NCBI RefSeq assembly: GCF_025685685.1
Contig: NZ_JAGSYH010000001.1
Location: 837,975 to 901,974, forward strand
Origin: Acidicapsa dinghuensis
GTDB lineage: Bacteria > Acidobacteriota > Terriglobia > Terriglobales > Acidobacteriaceae
Direction: 5' to 3'
DNA: 64,000 nt
Shown piece after piece: positions 9,380 through 18,068 of this stretch. Numbering within the stretch: the stretch's first letter is position 1; every line of letters starts with the position of its first letter. A program made the translations under genes and the position numbers. The notes under the pieces were generated by a model. The model did not search any database, was not told the origin of the DNA, and saw only the letters and a program-made list of their open reading frames with translations.

Positions 9380-9385
9380 ATTATA
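9380..9385 (-). promoter_or_regulatory. Extended -10 promoter for dxs
   Basis: On the minus strand the sequence reads TGCTATAAT, a perfect -10 hexamer with an extended TGn element. No -35 match is seen at 16-18 bp. It is the best promoter in the 307-bp gap (9246-9552). The rest of that gap holds a palindrome ACCTGG-TAA-CCAGGT near 9480-9495 and no gene. Confidence 0.6.
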
Positions 9386-9552
9386 GCAACTTTCACATTT
9401 TGACTCCGATAACATCAAACCCATCAACAACCCTACGGTTCCTCAGATTGCAACGCCAACTAACCGCCTTAGACGCAAAACCTGGTAACCAGGTAACACA
9501 CTTTCCTGGCGTAGCATGAGAATTGAGAATCAGGAGCGATGCGAGATCGTAA

Positions 9553-10122
9553 ATGAAAAGCCTCTTCAGTAAAATTGCGGGCCTTATTCTGCTATGCGGA
9601 CTCTTCTCAGGACCACAATTGATCGCCCAGGTTCTCGGCGGAACAGCTCTTCCCGGTTCGCAGACTGACGCTCCTCCAAATCCCTTATCCGATACATCTA
9701 TTTCGCCCTCTAAAGAGCTGCTTTTTCAACTGGAAGCCAAATTTGCGAAAGACACAGCCGAGGGCGGAGGTCCAGCTTTCGCAAAATGGTTCGCAGACGA
9801 TGCAGTTACCATTGCCAACAGCCAGTCGCCAGTGCGCGGACGCGATGCCATTGCCCACGCTGCCAATTGGTCGCCTTCCTCTTATCAGCTCACATGGACT
9901 CCGACAGACGCGGTCATGAGCCCAGCCGGGGACATGGGTTATACCTGGGGGCATTATGAAGGCCGCAGCAAAGACCCGGATGGTAACGCAAAAGTAACGA
10001 CTGGACGTTACTTCACCATCTGGCGCAAAGAACCGGACGGGAGCTGGAAAGTCGTGCTGGATGCGAGCAATGAAGAACCACCGAATGCAGGTGATTGCTG
10101 CCGCGTCCCGACCACCCCATAA
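9553..10122 (+). CDS. Secreted SnoaL/DUF4440-like protein
   Basis: A 189-residue protein with an N-terminal signal peptide (MKSLFSKIAGLILLCGLFSG) and one NTF2-fold domain of the DUF4440/SnoaL type from about residue 55. Supporting segments are ELLFQLEAKFAKDTAEGG, WFADDAVTIANSQSPVRG, the central GYTWGHYEG and a closing RYFTIWRKEPDGSWKVVLD. Proteins of this fold bind small hydrophobic ligands or act as isomerase-like enzymes, but DUF4440 members have no assigned reaction. It stands alone, divergent from dxs, so context adds little. Fold assignment is fairly sure; function is unknown. Confidence 0.8.
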   Translation: MKSLFSKIAGLILLCGLFSGPQLIAQVLGGTALPGSQTDAPPNPLSDTSISPSKELLFQLEAKFAKDTAEGGGPAFAKWFADDAVTIANSQSPVRGRDAIAHAANWSPSSYQLTWTPTDAVMSPAGDMGYTWGHYEGRSKDPDGNAKVTTGRYFTIWRKEPDGSWKVVLDASNEEPPNAGDCCRVPTTP

Positions 10123-10210
10123 AGCAAACAAAATCCTCGATTACGAAGGTGTTTCAGGGTACTGTAGTCCCAGCGAGAAATCCTCAGTGTCGGCGTTACT
10201 TCGGTAGGAC

Positions 10211-10330
10211 ATGGCAGACGATAGTCTTTGCCCGTTTTGTGCAAGGGCAGAACTCTCCTCATTCCGCCATACTCAAGTTACGTTGATAAATGGCCGCCAT
10301 GTCTCAAATCGAGGACAAAATCCGGGCTGA
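10211..10330 (+). CDS. Possible 39-residue upstream ORF overlapping the histidine kinase start
   Basis: ATG at 10211 preceded by GGTAGGAC; reads MADDSLCPFCARAEL and continues to TGA at 10328-10330, 38 bp inside the downstream kinase in another frame. It contains a CxxC pair. The arrangement would allow translational coupling, since the kinase itself lacks an obvious SD. It may equally be a chance ORF. Confidence 0.25.
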   Translation: MADDSLCPFCARAELSSFRHTQVTLINGRHVSNRGQNPG

Positions 10331-12737
10331 AAGGCACGTACCGGAAGCCCTGCCCGAAGCTGACCTCTTCGAAGCAGCTCCAGACCCGGCGCTCGAGGAA
10401 ATTTTGCGGCTTGCCGTAGTCCTCTCCGGTGCGGATTTTGCCTACCTCAGCACCGTCGAAGACGGCCGTCTGCAGTTCAAATGCACCTATGCTTTTGTGC
10501 CGCGCCATCGCTATCAGGTTGCTGCAGCCTGCCGGTGGACCATGAAGGATTCGGCTCCGCTGTTGCTTCATGACGCCGCTGCGGACGCACGTTTCACTTC
10601 CGAAGGCGTCGATCTGGAAGAGGCGCTTCCATGTCGTTCTTATCTCGGCATACCGCTCATGGGTCCCGGCAATCGTCCGGCCGGCACCCTCGCCATGCTC
10701 GCCGTCGAGCCCAACCGGTTCCAGGCTGAACATGTAAGCCTCCTCAGCATCCTCGCCCGCCAGGCCGTCACCCGCATGGAGCTCTACGTCCGCTCTGCGG
10801 CCCAGGAGCAGGCTCAGCGCGCCCGCCTTCGCCTGGAGCGGGCTCTAGCCATCGAGCGCAACTTCGTTTCCGCCACGCTCGACTCCATCCCTGCCCTCGT
10901 CGCCGTTCTGGATACTGCTGGCCGTATGGTCCGCTTCAATCGCCCATGCGAAGACCTCACCGGTCTCCACCTCGGCGAGATCGTTGGCCGTTCCTTCATT
11001 CAAGAGATCCTCGTCGAGCGTGACGCTCATGGCTGGGCACAGGACAAGGTTGCACTCGCTGCCAATGGCCAGACCGTCGGGCCCTACGAAAATCTCTGGC
11101 ACACAGCGCAGGGTGCACCGCGCCGCGTGAGCTGGACCCTCCGCCCCCTTATCGTTCCAGGGGCAACCTTTGCCAACGGTGCGGAAGCGGGCACGGAAGT
11201 GCAATACCTCATCGTCAGCGGCAGTGACGTCACCGGCCAGCGGCAGGCAGAACAGGCACTGCTCACCAGCGAAACGCGCTATAAACACGTCGTCGAAAAC
11301 AGTCTCGGCTTTGTTTTCACCTGTACACTCGACGGTCGTCTGACATCCCTCAATGGATACACCGCCGATAGCCTCGGCTACGCTCTAGAAGAGTTAACCG
11401 GGAAACCAATCTCCAATTTCCTGAGTAAGGCCGGTCTTGCGGAATTTACCTCAAGCCTCAAGACCGTCATCACCAAGGGCGAATATCAGGGAACTATTCC
11501 CTTCCTGCGTAAAGATGGCAGCGAACGCCAGATCGCTTTCCGCAGCAGGCGTATGGATCTCCCCGGTAGCATCTCCTTCGTCCTCACCCACGGCATGGAT
11601 GTCACCGAGCAGCACAGCGCTGAAGAAGAGCTTCAGTTAGTGCGCCGCCAGCGCGAGTTGATTCTCGCCGCTGTCGGCGATGGCATCTACGGTATAGACC
11701 TCAGCGGGAAGCTCAGTTTTATCAATCCCGCCGCGGCCAAAATGCTCGGTTACAAAGTAGACGAGCTTAATGGTAAAGATGTTCACGAATTAATTCACCA
11801 CAGTCATGCAGATGGAACACCGCATTCTCGGGCAAATTGCCCCATCCTCCTCGGTTTGCGGCGTCGGCAGGATGTTCGTATTCGAGACGACGTCTTCTGG
11901 CGTAAAGATGGCACATCTGTCCCTGTGGAATATGTAGCTAGTCCATTGATAGATGAGGGGGCAATTGCAGGTATGGTAGTGGCATTTCAGGATATTTCAG
12001 AACGTCGTCGCCTGGAGCGGATGAAAGACGAATTCATCTCTACGGTCAGTCATGAACTCCGCACCCCCCTGACATCCCTGCGCGCCTCTCTTGGTCTTAT
12101 TTCTTCCGGTCAGCTCGACAAGCGTCCGGAAAAACAGAAGCAGATGCTTGAGGTAGCCATCGGCAACTGCGACCGGCTTGTTCGCCTGGTCAACGACATC
12201 CTCGACTTTGACAAAGTCGAGCGTGGCGCCATGTCTCTCAATCGCGAAACCCTGCCCGTCATCGATGTACTCCGCCGCGCAGCGGATAAGGCTCACGACG
12301 ATGCGGTGAAGGCTAAAATCACATTCCGCTTCGATGCCGCGAGCGCCATCAAGGTCGACGTCGATCAGGAACGCATACTTCAGGTCCTCGCCGAGCTCGT
12401 CACCAACGCCGTCAAATTCTCGCCGCCTCAAACGATGATCAAGCTCGGCGCATACCCCTCCGCAAAGAACCTCGATACAGGCCGTGAAGAGGTCTGCGTC
12501 TTCGTGCAGGATCAGGGGCGCGGCATTCCTTCCGAAAAACTGGACGTCATCTTCGAGGTCTTCCAGCAGGGCGATGCCTCTGACTCACGCGCTCTCGGCG
12601 GCACGGGCCTCGGACTCGCCATCTGCAAGCGCATCGTGCAACAGCACGGCGGACGCATCTGGGTAGAAAGCGAATCCGGCAAAGGCAGTAAGTTTCTGTT
12701 TACCCTGCCCGCCGGCAAGACTGAAACGAACACTTAA
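10290..12737 (+). CDS. Soluble hybrid-sensing histidine kinase (GAF-PAS-PAS-PAS-HisKA-HATPase)
   Basis: An 815-residue cytosolic sensor kinase with no transmembrane segment or signal peptide. Order: GAF at about 25-170, a coiled linker (AAQEQAQRARLRLERALAIE), three PAS domains at about 195-320, 328-445 and 452-575, HisKA with the phosphoacceptor in STVSHELRTPLTSL near 590, and a HATPase_c domain with N box ELVTNAVKFSPP, G1 DQGRGIP and G2 GGTGLGLAICKRIV. The first PAS domain contains the common NRPCEDLTG word. No response regulator is adjacent, so it is an orphan kinase here. ATG 10290 is taken; ATG 10299 is an alternative. Confidence 0.92.
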   Translation: MAAMSQIEDKIRAERHVPEALPEADLFEAAPDPALEEILRLAVVLSGADFAYLSTVEDGRLQFKCTYAFVPRHRYQVAAACRWTMKDSAPLLLHDAAADARFTSEGVDLEEALPCRSYLGIPLMGPGNRPAGTLAMLAVEPNRFQAEHVSLLSILARQAVTRMELYVRSAAQEQAQRARLRLERALAIERNFVSATLDSIPALVAVLDTAGRMVRFNRPCEDLTGLHLGEIVGRSFIQEILVERDAHGWAQDKVALAANGQTVGPYENLWHTAQGAPRRVSWTLRPLIVPGATFANGAEAGTEVQYLIVSGSDVTGQRQAEQALLTSETRYKHVVENSLGFVFTCTLDGRLTSLNGYTADSLGYALEELTGKPISNFLSKAGLAEFTSSLKTVITKGEYQGTIPFLRKDGSERQIAFRSRRMDLPGSISFVLTHGMDVTEQHSAEEELQLVRRQRELILAAVGDGIYGIDLSGKLSFINPAAAKMLGYKVDELNGKDVHELIHHSHADGTPHSRANCPILLGLRRRQDVRIRDDVFWRKDGTSVPVEYVASPLIDEGAIAGMVVAFQDISERRRLERMKDEFISTVSHELRTPLTSLRASLGLISSGQLDKRPEKQKQMLEVAIGNCDRLVRLVNDILDFDKVERGAMSLNRETLPVIDVLRRAADKAHDDAVKAKITFRFDAASAIKVDVDQERILQVLAELVTNAVKFSPPQTMIKLGAYPSAKNLDTGREEVCVFVQDQGRGIPSEKLDVIFEVFQQGDASDSRALGGTGLGLAICKRIVQQHGGRIWVESESGKGSKFLFTLPAGKTETNT

Positions 12738-12758
12738 TTTTCAGATCCGCATGAGACA

Positions 12759-12800
12759 ATGCCTTCGGCGTGTACCCTGCAAAAGGACTACCGAAGGCAT
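12759..12800 (+). promoter_or_regulatory. Leader hairpin covering the SD of the KimA-like gene
   Basis: Perfect 10-bp inverted repeat: ATGCCTTCGG (12759-12768) and CCGAAGGCAT (12791-12800), with a 22-base loop containing AAAAGGA. The ATG is at 12806. The only SD-like GAAGG at suitable spacing lies inside the 3' arm, so folding would hide it. There is no T-run, so it is not a terminator for the kinase gene. Confidence 0.65.
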
Positions 12801-12805
12801 AATTA

Positions 12806-14731
12806 ATGAAAACTCCCGGTGACTTGTTAAATCTTCTGCTCGGCCGCCCTCTGGCTACCTCCGAAGAGCGCGCTGAGCACATTGGCTCCCTCGCGGGCAT
12901 TCCCATCTTTGGTCTCGACGCGCTCAGTTCTGCCGCATACGGCCCGGAAGCCGCATTAACCCTGCTGATCCCGCTCGGCATCATGGGCGTCAAGCAGATC
13001 ATCCCCGTCAGCGTCGCCGTTGTTTCCCTGCTGGTGATCGTCTTTTTCAGCTATCGCCAGACCATCGAAGCCTACCCTCATGGCGGAGGCTCTTTCACCG
13101 TAGCCGGTGAAAACCTGGGCGATAATGCAGGCCTGCTCGCAGCCGCCGCGCTCATGATCGACTACGTCCTAACCGCGGCAGTCGGCATCTCCGCAGGTGT
13201 CGGAGCGCTCATCTCTGCTGTTCCCAGCCTCCAGGCGCACACGCTCGCCCTCTGCCTGGGCATTCTGTTTCTGCTCACTCTGGTCAATATGCGCGGCGTT
13301 CACGACACCGGCGTAGTCTTCATGATTCCGACCTACCTCTTCCTGGGAACACTTCTCATCGTCATCGCCGTCGGTCTCGTCCAAATGGCCATCCACGGCG
13401 GACATCCCACTCCGGTCACGCAGTTACCAAAACCCGCACCTGCCACTGAAATGCTCACGCTCTGGCTTCTGCTCAAAGTCTTCTCCTCAGGCTGCACAGC
13501 CATGACCGGAGTCGAAGCGGTAAGCAACGGTGTAATGGCCTTTCGTGACGATGCGCGCAAAAACGCCAAAAAGGCGCTCACCATCATCATTGCCCTTCTC
13601 GGCGTCCTTCTCCTCGGCATTGCGGTCCTTTGCCATGCCTACAACGTCGCAGCAACGGATCCCGGCGGCCCCAACTATGAGAGCGTCCTCTCCATGTTGA
13701 CGCGTGCTGTCCTTGGTCGAGGCTGGTTCTACTACGTCACCATTGCATCCATCCTCCTCGTGCTCTCCCTGTCGGCCAACACTGCCTTCGCCGACTTCCC
13801 TCGCCTCACCCGCGCCATCGCCCTCAAAAACTACCTGCCCCACATATTCCTCCTGCGCGGCCGCCGTCTTCTCTACTCCTGGGGAATCTACATTCTCGTC
13901 GCTCTCACCGCCATCCTTCTCATCCTGTTTGACGGCGTCACCGACCGCCTCATTCCGCTCTACGCCATCGGAGCCTTCCTCGCATTTACGCTCTCTCAAA
14001 CCGGAATGGTGCTCCACTGGCTCCGCGAGGGAGGTCATTCCGGTAAAGCCGTCGTCAACGGCATCGGAGCTTTTGCGACCGGCATCACCACCCTGGTGGT
14101 CCTGGTCACAAAATTTGCCTCAGGGGCTTGGATCACCGCCCTGCTGATTCCCTGCATGATCCTGATCATGAAAGCCGTGAACCGGCACTACGCCAAAGTC
14201 AATCGCCAGATTGACCTCGACACCCCCTTTGCCGTCACCGAAACCCGCCCGCCTATCGTCGTGATGCCCATCGATCGCTGGAGTCGTGTCGCAGAAAAAG
14301 CCCTGTCCTTCGCCATGTCCCTTTCCTGCGAAGTCCGCTGCATCCACATCCAGCCCACTGACTCCGTAGACCAGATCTCCAAAGATTGGAAAAAGCTCGT
14401 CGAAGATCCTTTCCGGGCTGCCGGCAAGGACGTGCCGAAGCTAATCACGCGGGTTTCCCCATATCGCTACATCCTGCAGCCCATGCTTGATCTCATCCTG
14501 CAGTTCGCCCAGGAAGACGAACACCGGCGTGTTCTCGTTCTAGTTCCGGAGCTTGTCGTACGCCACTGGTGGCAAAACCTCATGCACAACCAGCGCGCCA
14601 ACGTACTCAAACTAATCCTGCTCTTGCGCGGAATGCAGAACATCGTCGTCATCAATATCCCCTGGTACCTTGACCGGGAGGATCCTTTGACGGAAGAACC
14701 TCATCTTGCTGCCACGCAACCCCCGGCCTGA
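12806..14731 (+). CDS. KimA-like APC-superfamily potassium transporter
   Basis: A 641-residue integral membrane protein with about 12 membrane helices followed by a roughly 170-residue cytosolic C-terminal domain. The N-terminal pattern (LLGRPLATSEERAEH, then LDALSSAAYGPEAAL, YRQTIEAYPHGGGSF, ENLGDNAGL, DYVLTAAVGISAGVGAL, NMRGV) closely follows Bacillus KimA (YdaO), a potassium/proton symporter whose C-terminal domain binds c-di-AMP. Some relatives are annotated only as amino-acid permeases, so the substrate is inference. The C-terminal region ends with a universal-stress-like fold pattern (RRVLVLVPELVV). The leader hairpin suggests translational control. It follows the kinase gene by 68 bp and may be cotranscribed with it. 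Confidence 0.82.
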   Translation: MKTPGDLLNLLLGRPLATSEERAEHIGSLAGIPIFGLDALSSAAYGPEAALTLLIPLGIMGVKQIIPVSVAVVSLLVIVFFSYRQTIEAYPHGGGSFTVAGENLGDNAGLLAAAALMIDYVLTAAVGISAGVGALISAVPSLQAHTLALCLGILFLLTLVNMRGVHDTGVVFMIPTYLFLGTLLIVIAVGLVQMAIHGGHPTPVTQLPKPAPATEMLTLWLLLKVFSSGCTAMTGVEAVSNGVMAFRDDARKNAKKALTIIIALLGVLLLGIAVLCHAYNVAATDPGGPNYESVLSMLTRAVLGRGWFYYVTIASILLVLSLSANTAFADFPRLTRAIALKNYLPHIFLLRGRRLLYSWGIYILVALTAILLILFDGVTDRLIPLYAIGAFLAFTLSQTGMVLHWLREGGHSGKAVVNGIGAFATGITTLVVLVTKFASGAWITALLIPCMILIMKAVNRHYAKVNRQIDLDTPFAVTETRPPIVVMPIDRWSRVAEKALSFAMSLSCEVRCIHIQPTDSVDQISKDWKKLVEDPFRAAGKDVPKLITRVSPYRYILQPMLDLILQFAQEDEHRRVLVLVPELVVRHWWQNLMHNQRANVLKLILLLRGMQNIVVINIPWYLDREDPLTEEPHLAATQPPA

Positions 14732-14871
14732 CCCGGACTGACCCGGACTGATAAGCTGGAAAAGAATTGCCGGATTCCAGTTTGGCCCGTCTAAGCATTG
14801 AGCATCGGCAAAGTACAGACTGCGCCGGGGTGCGTTTGCAAGCCCGGAGACGGTTTTCAGGAGAGCATTGA

Positions 14872-15438
14872 GTGAAGGGTAAGTTTTTGCTGTCTGTTTT
14901 GACTCTGATTTTTCCCGCGTCGCTCGCGGCCCAGGTATCAACTCCCCCCGCCGACGCGCCCATCCCGTTTCAACGTTATGAAGTCTTTGCTGGCGCCGAC
15001 TATATCAGTGCAAACCAGGTAAAGAATTCCTCCGCGCTCGTCGGCTTCAACGTCGGCGGAGACGCGAAACTGAACAAGTGGTTCGGCGGCGAAGTCGACT
15101 TCGGTGATTTCGTCTACTCCAGCAGCTCGCTCGTTTCGCCGCGCACCACCACCTTCATGGCCGGTCCGCAGTTCTTCATCCCCTCGGACAAAATCACCGG
15201 CTTCATCCACGTCCTCTTTGGCGGCGAGCACACGAGCAACGCAAGCATCAAACCCAACATCTCCTTCGCCTACGCCTTCGGTGGCGGCGTCGAATACGCA
15301 CTGTCAAACCATCTTTCCGTGCGCGTTTCAGGAGATGCCATTCTCTCAGCTACAACCCAGGACCCGAATAACCTCGGATTTTCCCCGAACACCTATTCCA
15401 ACGGCCGCGCCTCCGGCGGTCTCGCGTACCACTTCTAA
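14872..15438 (+). CDS. Outer-membrane beta-barrel protein (OmpA-like transmembrane domain)
   Basis: A 188-residue protein starting at GTG with GGAGAG upstream. Signal peptide KFLLSVLTLIFPASLAAQ, then alternating amphipathic strands typical of 8-stranded barrels: YEVFAGADYISANQV, VGFNVGGDAKLNKWFGGEVD, FMAGPQFFIPSDKITGFIHV, and the terminal GGLAYHF ending in phenylalanine, the usual BAM-recognition residue. There is no peptidoglycan-binding OmpA_C domain. It is a likely surface or structural porin-like protein of unknown role. A tandem CTGACCCGGA repeat lies just after the transporter stop upstream (14728-14750). Confidence 0.8.
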   Translation: MKGKFLLSVLTLIFPASLAAQVSTPPADAPIPFQRYEVFAGADYISANQVKNSSALVGFNVGGDAKLNKWFGGEVDFGDFVYSSSSLVSPRTTTFMAGPQFFIPSDKITGFIHVLFGGEHTSNASIKPNISFAYAFGGGVEYALSNHLSVRVSGDAILSATTQDPNNLGFSPNTYSNGRASGGLAYHF

Positions 15439-15453
15439 GATCCAGCGACTTTC

Positions 15454-15495
15454 CCTTAATCGGCTCGTTACTTTAAGGAAGCGAGCCAATTAAGG
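15454..15495. terminator. Shared hairpin between convergent genes
   Basis: CCTTAAT-c-GGCTCG (15454-15467) pairs with CGAGCC-a-ATTAAGG (15482-15495), 13 pairs around one mismatch, loop 14 bases. The loop holds the stop codon of the minus-strand hydrolase, so the 3' arm lies in its coding end. It has no long T-run; it probably ends or protects both transcripts. Confidence 0.5.
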
Positions 15496-16385
15496 ACCGT
15501 TGTTTCCATCGCTATCCGTTGATCCGAGTAGCTGTGATCCGTAGCGAAATGAACCGCTGTTACATGCGCGTCCGGATTTTTCCTTACCACGCCAATCAAC
15601 CGGTCCGTCTGCGGCATTAATCCATCATTCGCACTCACCACTAGTAGGGGCCGTGTTCCAAATAAGTTTGCATACTCGACAAAATTCCAGTTTTTGTCAT
15701 CACGGTGCTCCAGCATCTCCTTGGCAAGAGAATCTGCCGTACACCCAGCCAGCGAAGCAATCTGATTAGCCGCCAGGCGATCCGCGAGTTTAGCCTCGCC
15801 AGCTTTTGGATCAGCAGTATTGACGCCCAACTGCGCCCAGTCATGCAGATTCACCGCTGAAATCAGCCCTACCGCCAGAATCCCGGAATCATGCGCTCCC
15901 GTGTGCGCAGCCATATAGCCGCCCATGCTGTGTCCAATCAGCACAATCCGCTTTGAATCCACATGCAGCTTCGCTGAGTTCGCCGGTTCGCGCAGAAACG
16001 CCACCGCAGCTTCCGAATCCTCCATCGCATGCGTAAAAGAAAATGCTCCCGGCGTCCCCCAGCTCCCGCGATAATCAAAGAACACGCTCACCCAGCCGGC
16101 ACGTCGAATCGCCTGCGCCAGATCCAAATTCTTTTCATTGCCCGGAAAACCGTGAAAGACAATCGCCACTGGATGCACTCCTGCACCTGCAGGAATGTAG
16201 GCGATCGCATTCATCTTGTCGCCATGGCTCGATATCTGGAAAGACTCCATCGATGCCGGATGCACCTTGTCCACCGGTGGATCCGCCGTCAGCGCAGCAG
16301 GAGTCTGCTGCGCTACCGAGTGCAGGGAAATGGCAGAAAGCGCAATCGCGAGAACGAAGGAAAACATGCGTTTTGACAAGGACAT
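15468..16385 (-). CDS. Secreted alpha/beta hydrolase (dienelactone-hydrolase/esterase-like)
   Basis: A 305-residue protein with a signal peptide (MFSFVLAIALSAISLHSVAQ). Oxyanion region AIVFHGFPGNEKN, nucleophile elbow IGHSMGGYMAA (serine near 154), acid in VSANDGLMPQTDR, and histidine in ATDHSYSDQR near the C-terminus make a complete Ser-Asp-His triad. Family members hydrolyse esters or peptides at the cell surface; the substrate is not predictable. It stands convergent to the outer-membrane gene and 100 bp downstream of the deaminase on the same strand, so possibly cotranscribed. Confidence 0.85.
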   Translation of the reverse strand: MSLSKRMFSFVLAIALSAISLHSVAQQTPAALTADPPVDKVHPASMESFQISSHGDKMNAIAYIPAGAGVHPVAIVFHGFPGNEKNLDLAQAIRRAGWVSVFFDYRGSWGTPGAFSFTHAMEDSEAAVAFLREPANSAKLHVDSKRIVLIGHSMGGYMAAHTGAHDSGILAVGLISAVNLHDWAQLGVNTADPKAGEAKLADRLAANQIASLAGCTADSLAKEMLEHRDDKNWNFVEYANLFGTRPLLVVSANDGLMPQTDRLIGVVRKNPDAHVTAVHFATDHSYSDQRIAMETTVLNWLASLK

Positions 16386-16486
16386 GAGCGATTCTCTCTG
16401 ATGCGGTTAGATGCGTCCACAATATCCGCGCACAGCAATGCCGAATATATCGCGATAGCCCCGCATCACCACGACCGCAGCGCTCG

Positions 16487-16972
16487 TTACTCTGGCGGCA
16501 ACTCGCCAATATCCTCATTCCACACTTCAGGATGGCTCTCGATATAGCCCGCCAATAGCTCCGCGCATTCGGTGCTGTCCAGATCAATGACATTCACCCC
16601 CGCCTCGCGCAACCACTCCACACCGCCCGAAAAATTGCGGCTTTCACCCACCACTACTGTCCCAATGCGGAACTGCCGCACCAGCCCGCTGCAATACCAG
16701 CACGGCGCCAGAGTCGTCACCATCACACAATCGCGATAGTTCGTCTGCCGCCCCGCCTTGCGAAACGCATCCGTCTCACCATGAATCGATGGGTCCTTTT
16801 CCTGCACCCGCCGGTTGTGTCCCCGGCCCAGCAGCGTTCCGTCTTTTCGAAACATGGCCGCTCCAATCGGAATCCCATCCTCGGCCAATCCTTCCCGAGC
16901 TTCTTCAATAGCAACGGCAAGCATCTGCCGGTACATCGCGAGTTCTTGCTCCGTTACGTTGGACAATGTCAT
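16487..16972 (-). CDS. Cytosine deaminase, yeast Fcy1-like (CDA fold)
   Basis: A 161-residue zinc deaminase of the cytidine-deaminase fold. HGETDA supplies the zinc histidine and catalytic glutamate, and APCWYCSG supplies the two zinc cysteines. The words GIPIGAAMFRKDGTLLGRGH, VVVGESRNF and the closing WNEDIGE strongly resemble yeast cytosine deaminase, so free cytosine is a likelier substrate than guanine or tRNA adenosine. The ATG at 16972 (TTGAGGAAATG, SD adjacent) gives the yeast-like length; the frame is open 27 codons upstream to 17053. It lies beside the aldehyde oxidoreductase operon, divergently. Confidence 0.85.
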   Translation of the reverse strand: MTLSNVTEQELAMYRQMLAVAIEEAREGLAEDGIPIGAAMFRKDGTLLGRGHNRRVQEKDPSIHGETDAFRKAGRQTNYRDCVMVTTLAPCWYCSGLVRQFRIGTVVVGESRNFSGGVEWLREAGVNVIDLDSTECAELLAGYIESHPEVWNEDIGELPPE

Positions 16973-17103
16973 TTCCTCAATCGAAATTCGATTCGTCTTT
17001 TCAGCATAAAGACCCTCTTCCGTATCACAAAGATTCCTTAGGACGTATTGCATATCTGCGATGTCTGCATTAGCACGCCAGCAAGCGGCGGTTTTGTCCT
17101 CTC

Positions 17104-17182
17104 AAATCGTCTGGAATCGTAGCTGGAAATCGCAACTAAATCGAATTTTATGGGGTTTTCTGTCATTCAAATGTCAGTCAAA
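17104..17182 (+). promoter_or_regulatory. Helically phased repeat array upstream of the pao-like operon
   Basis: Two arrays in the 267-bp divergent gap. First, four AATCG words at about 17105, 17115, 17128 and 17139, spaced 10-13 bp. Second, a tandem 11-bp repeat TGTCATTCAAA (17161-17171) and TGTCAGTCAAA (17172-17182). The spacing near one helical turn fits a regulator binding on one DNA face. No cognate regulator is identified. Confidence 0.45.
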
Positions 17183-17239
17183 GCATCTTTCCGACACTGC
17201 TCGACTTCAGATACGATGAGCACATCTGGGAGGAGCCCC

Positions 17240-17941
17240 ATGGCAGAACGCCCTACTCTGCGAGACGACCAACAGCTTCTCGATCTGGAACCTCTTTCAC
17301 CTTCCGATAACTCCGTGACAGACGACGCATCCAGCATCCCCAGCAACCTTGGACGCGTCAGCCGTCGCACCTTCCTCTCGGGCCTCGGTGCAACCGGTCT
17401 CATGGTCAGCGCAGGCACTTTCGCCCTGGCGGAAGAGGAGTCAGGCACGCCTCCAGCCCAGGAAAACCCATCCATCTCTCGCTCGACAACCATCAACGGC
17501 AAAAGCTACGACCTCACCGGCCTTGATCCCCGCGTAACCCTGCTCGACCTCTTGCGCGAACGCATCTATTTCACCGGCACCAAGAAAGGCTGTGACCACG
17601 GCCAGTGCGGCGCATGCACTGTCCACGTTAACGGACGCCGCGTAAACTCCTGCCTGACGCTCGCAATCATGACCGCAGGCAAGGAAGTCACCACCATCGA
17701 GGGCCTCGGCCAGCCCGGCAATCTTCATCCGATGCAGGCAGCTTTCGTCGAACACGATGGCTACCAGTGCGGCTACTGCACCTCGGGTCAGATCATGTCG
17801 GCTGTAGCGCTACTTAAAGAGCCCATCGGCACAACCGACGAAGACATCAAGCAGGCCATGGCCGGCAACATCTGCCGCTGCGGTGCCTATCCCAACATCC
17901 TCGCCGCGGTGAAACAGGTTCGCGGCAACGCATCGGCCTGA
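17240..17941 (+). CDS. paoA: Tat-exported [2Fe-2S] subunit of a periplasmic aldehyde oxidoreductase (PaoA-like)
   Basis: Iron-sulfur subunit of a xanthine-oxidase-family enzyme. The 233-residue protein has a Tat motif SRRTFLSGLG at residues 41-50 and a hydrophobic stretch, a plant-type [2Fe-2S] cluster (CDHGQCGACTVHVNGRRVNSC region) and a second [2Fe-2S] domain with CGYCTSGQ and CRCGAYPNI. ATG 17240 has GGGAGGAG upstream; the frame is open 30 codons further without SD. It is first in a four-gene operon in the same order as Escherichia coli paoABCD (yagTSRQ). By analogy this subunit carries the whole heterotrimer through Tat; partners have no signals of their own. Confidence 0.9.
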   Translation: MAERPTLRDDQQLLDLEPLSPSDNSVTDDASSIPSNLGRVSRRTFLSGLGATGLMVSAGTFALAEEESGTPPAQENPSISRSTTINGKSYDLTGLDPRVTLLDLLRERIYFTGTKKGCDHGQCGACTVHVNGRRVNSCLTLAIMTAGKEVTTIEGLGQPGNLHPMQAAFVEHDGYQCGYCTSGQIMSAVALLKEPIGTTDEDIKQAMAGNICRCGAYPNILAAVKQVRGNASA

Positions 17942-18068
17942 TCTGCCCAAACTGACCGTACGCAAGTTGACCCGTCGCAAACTGATCTCTAGCAAACGCG
18001 CATTTTTTTGATCGAACACCCGCAACGTCGCACGCCACATACCTAACCAGCAAGGTTTGGGGGTCGGA

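Noticed and set aside
14728..14750. Tandem CTGACCCGGA after the transporter stop
   Set aside because: Only two short copies; not enough for a functional claim.
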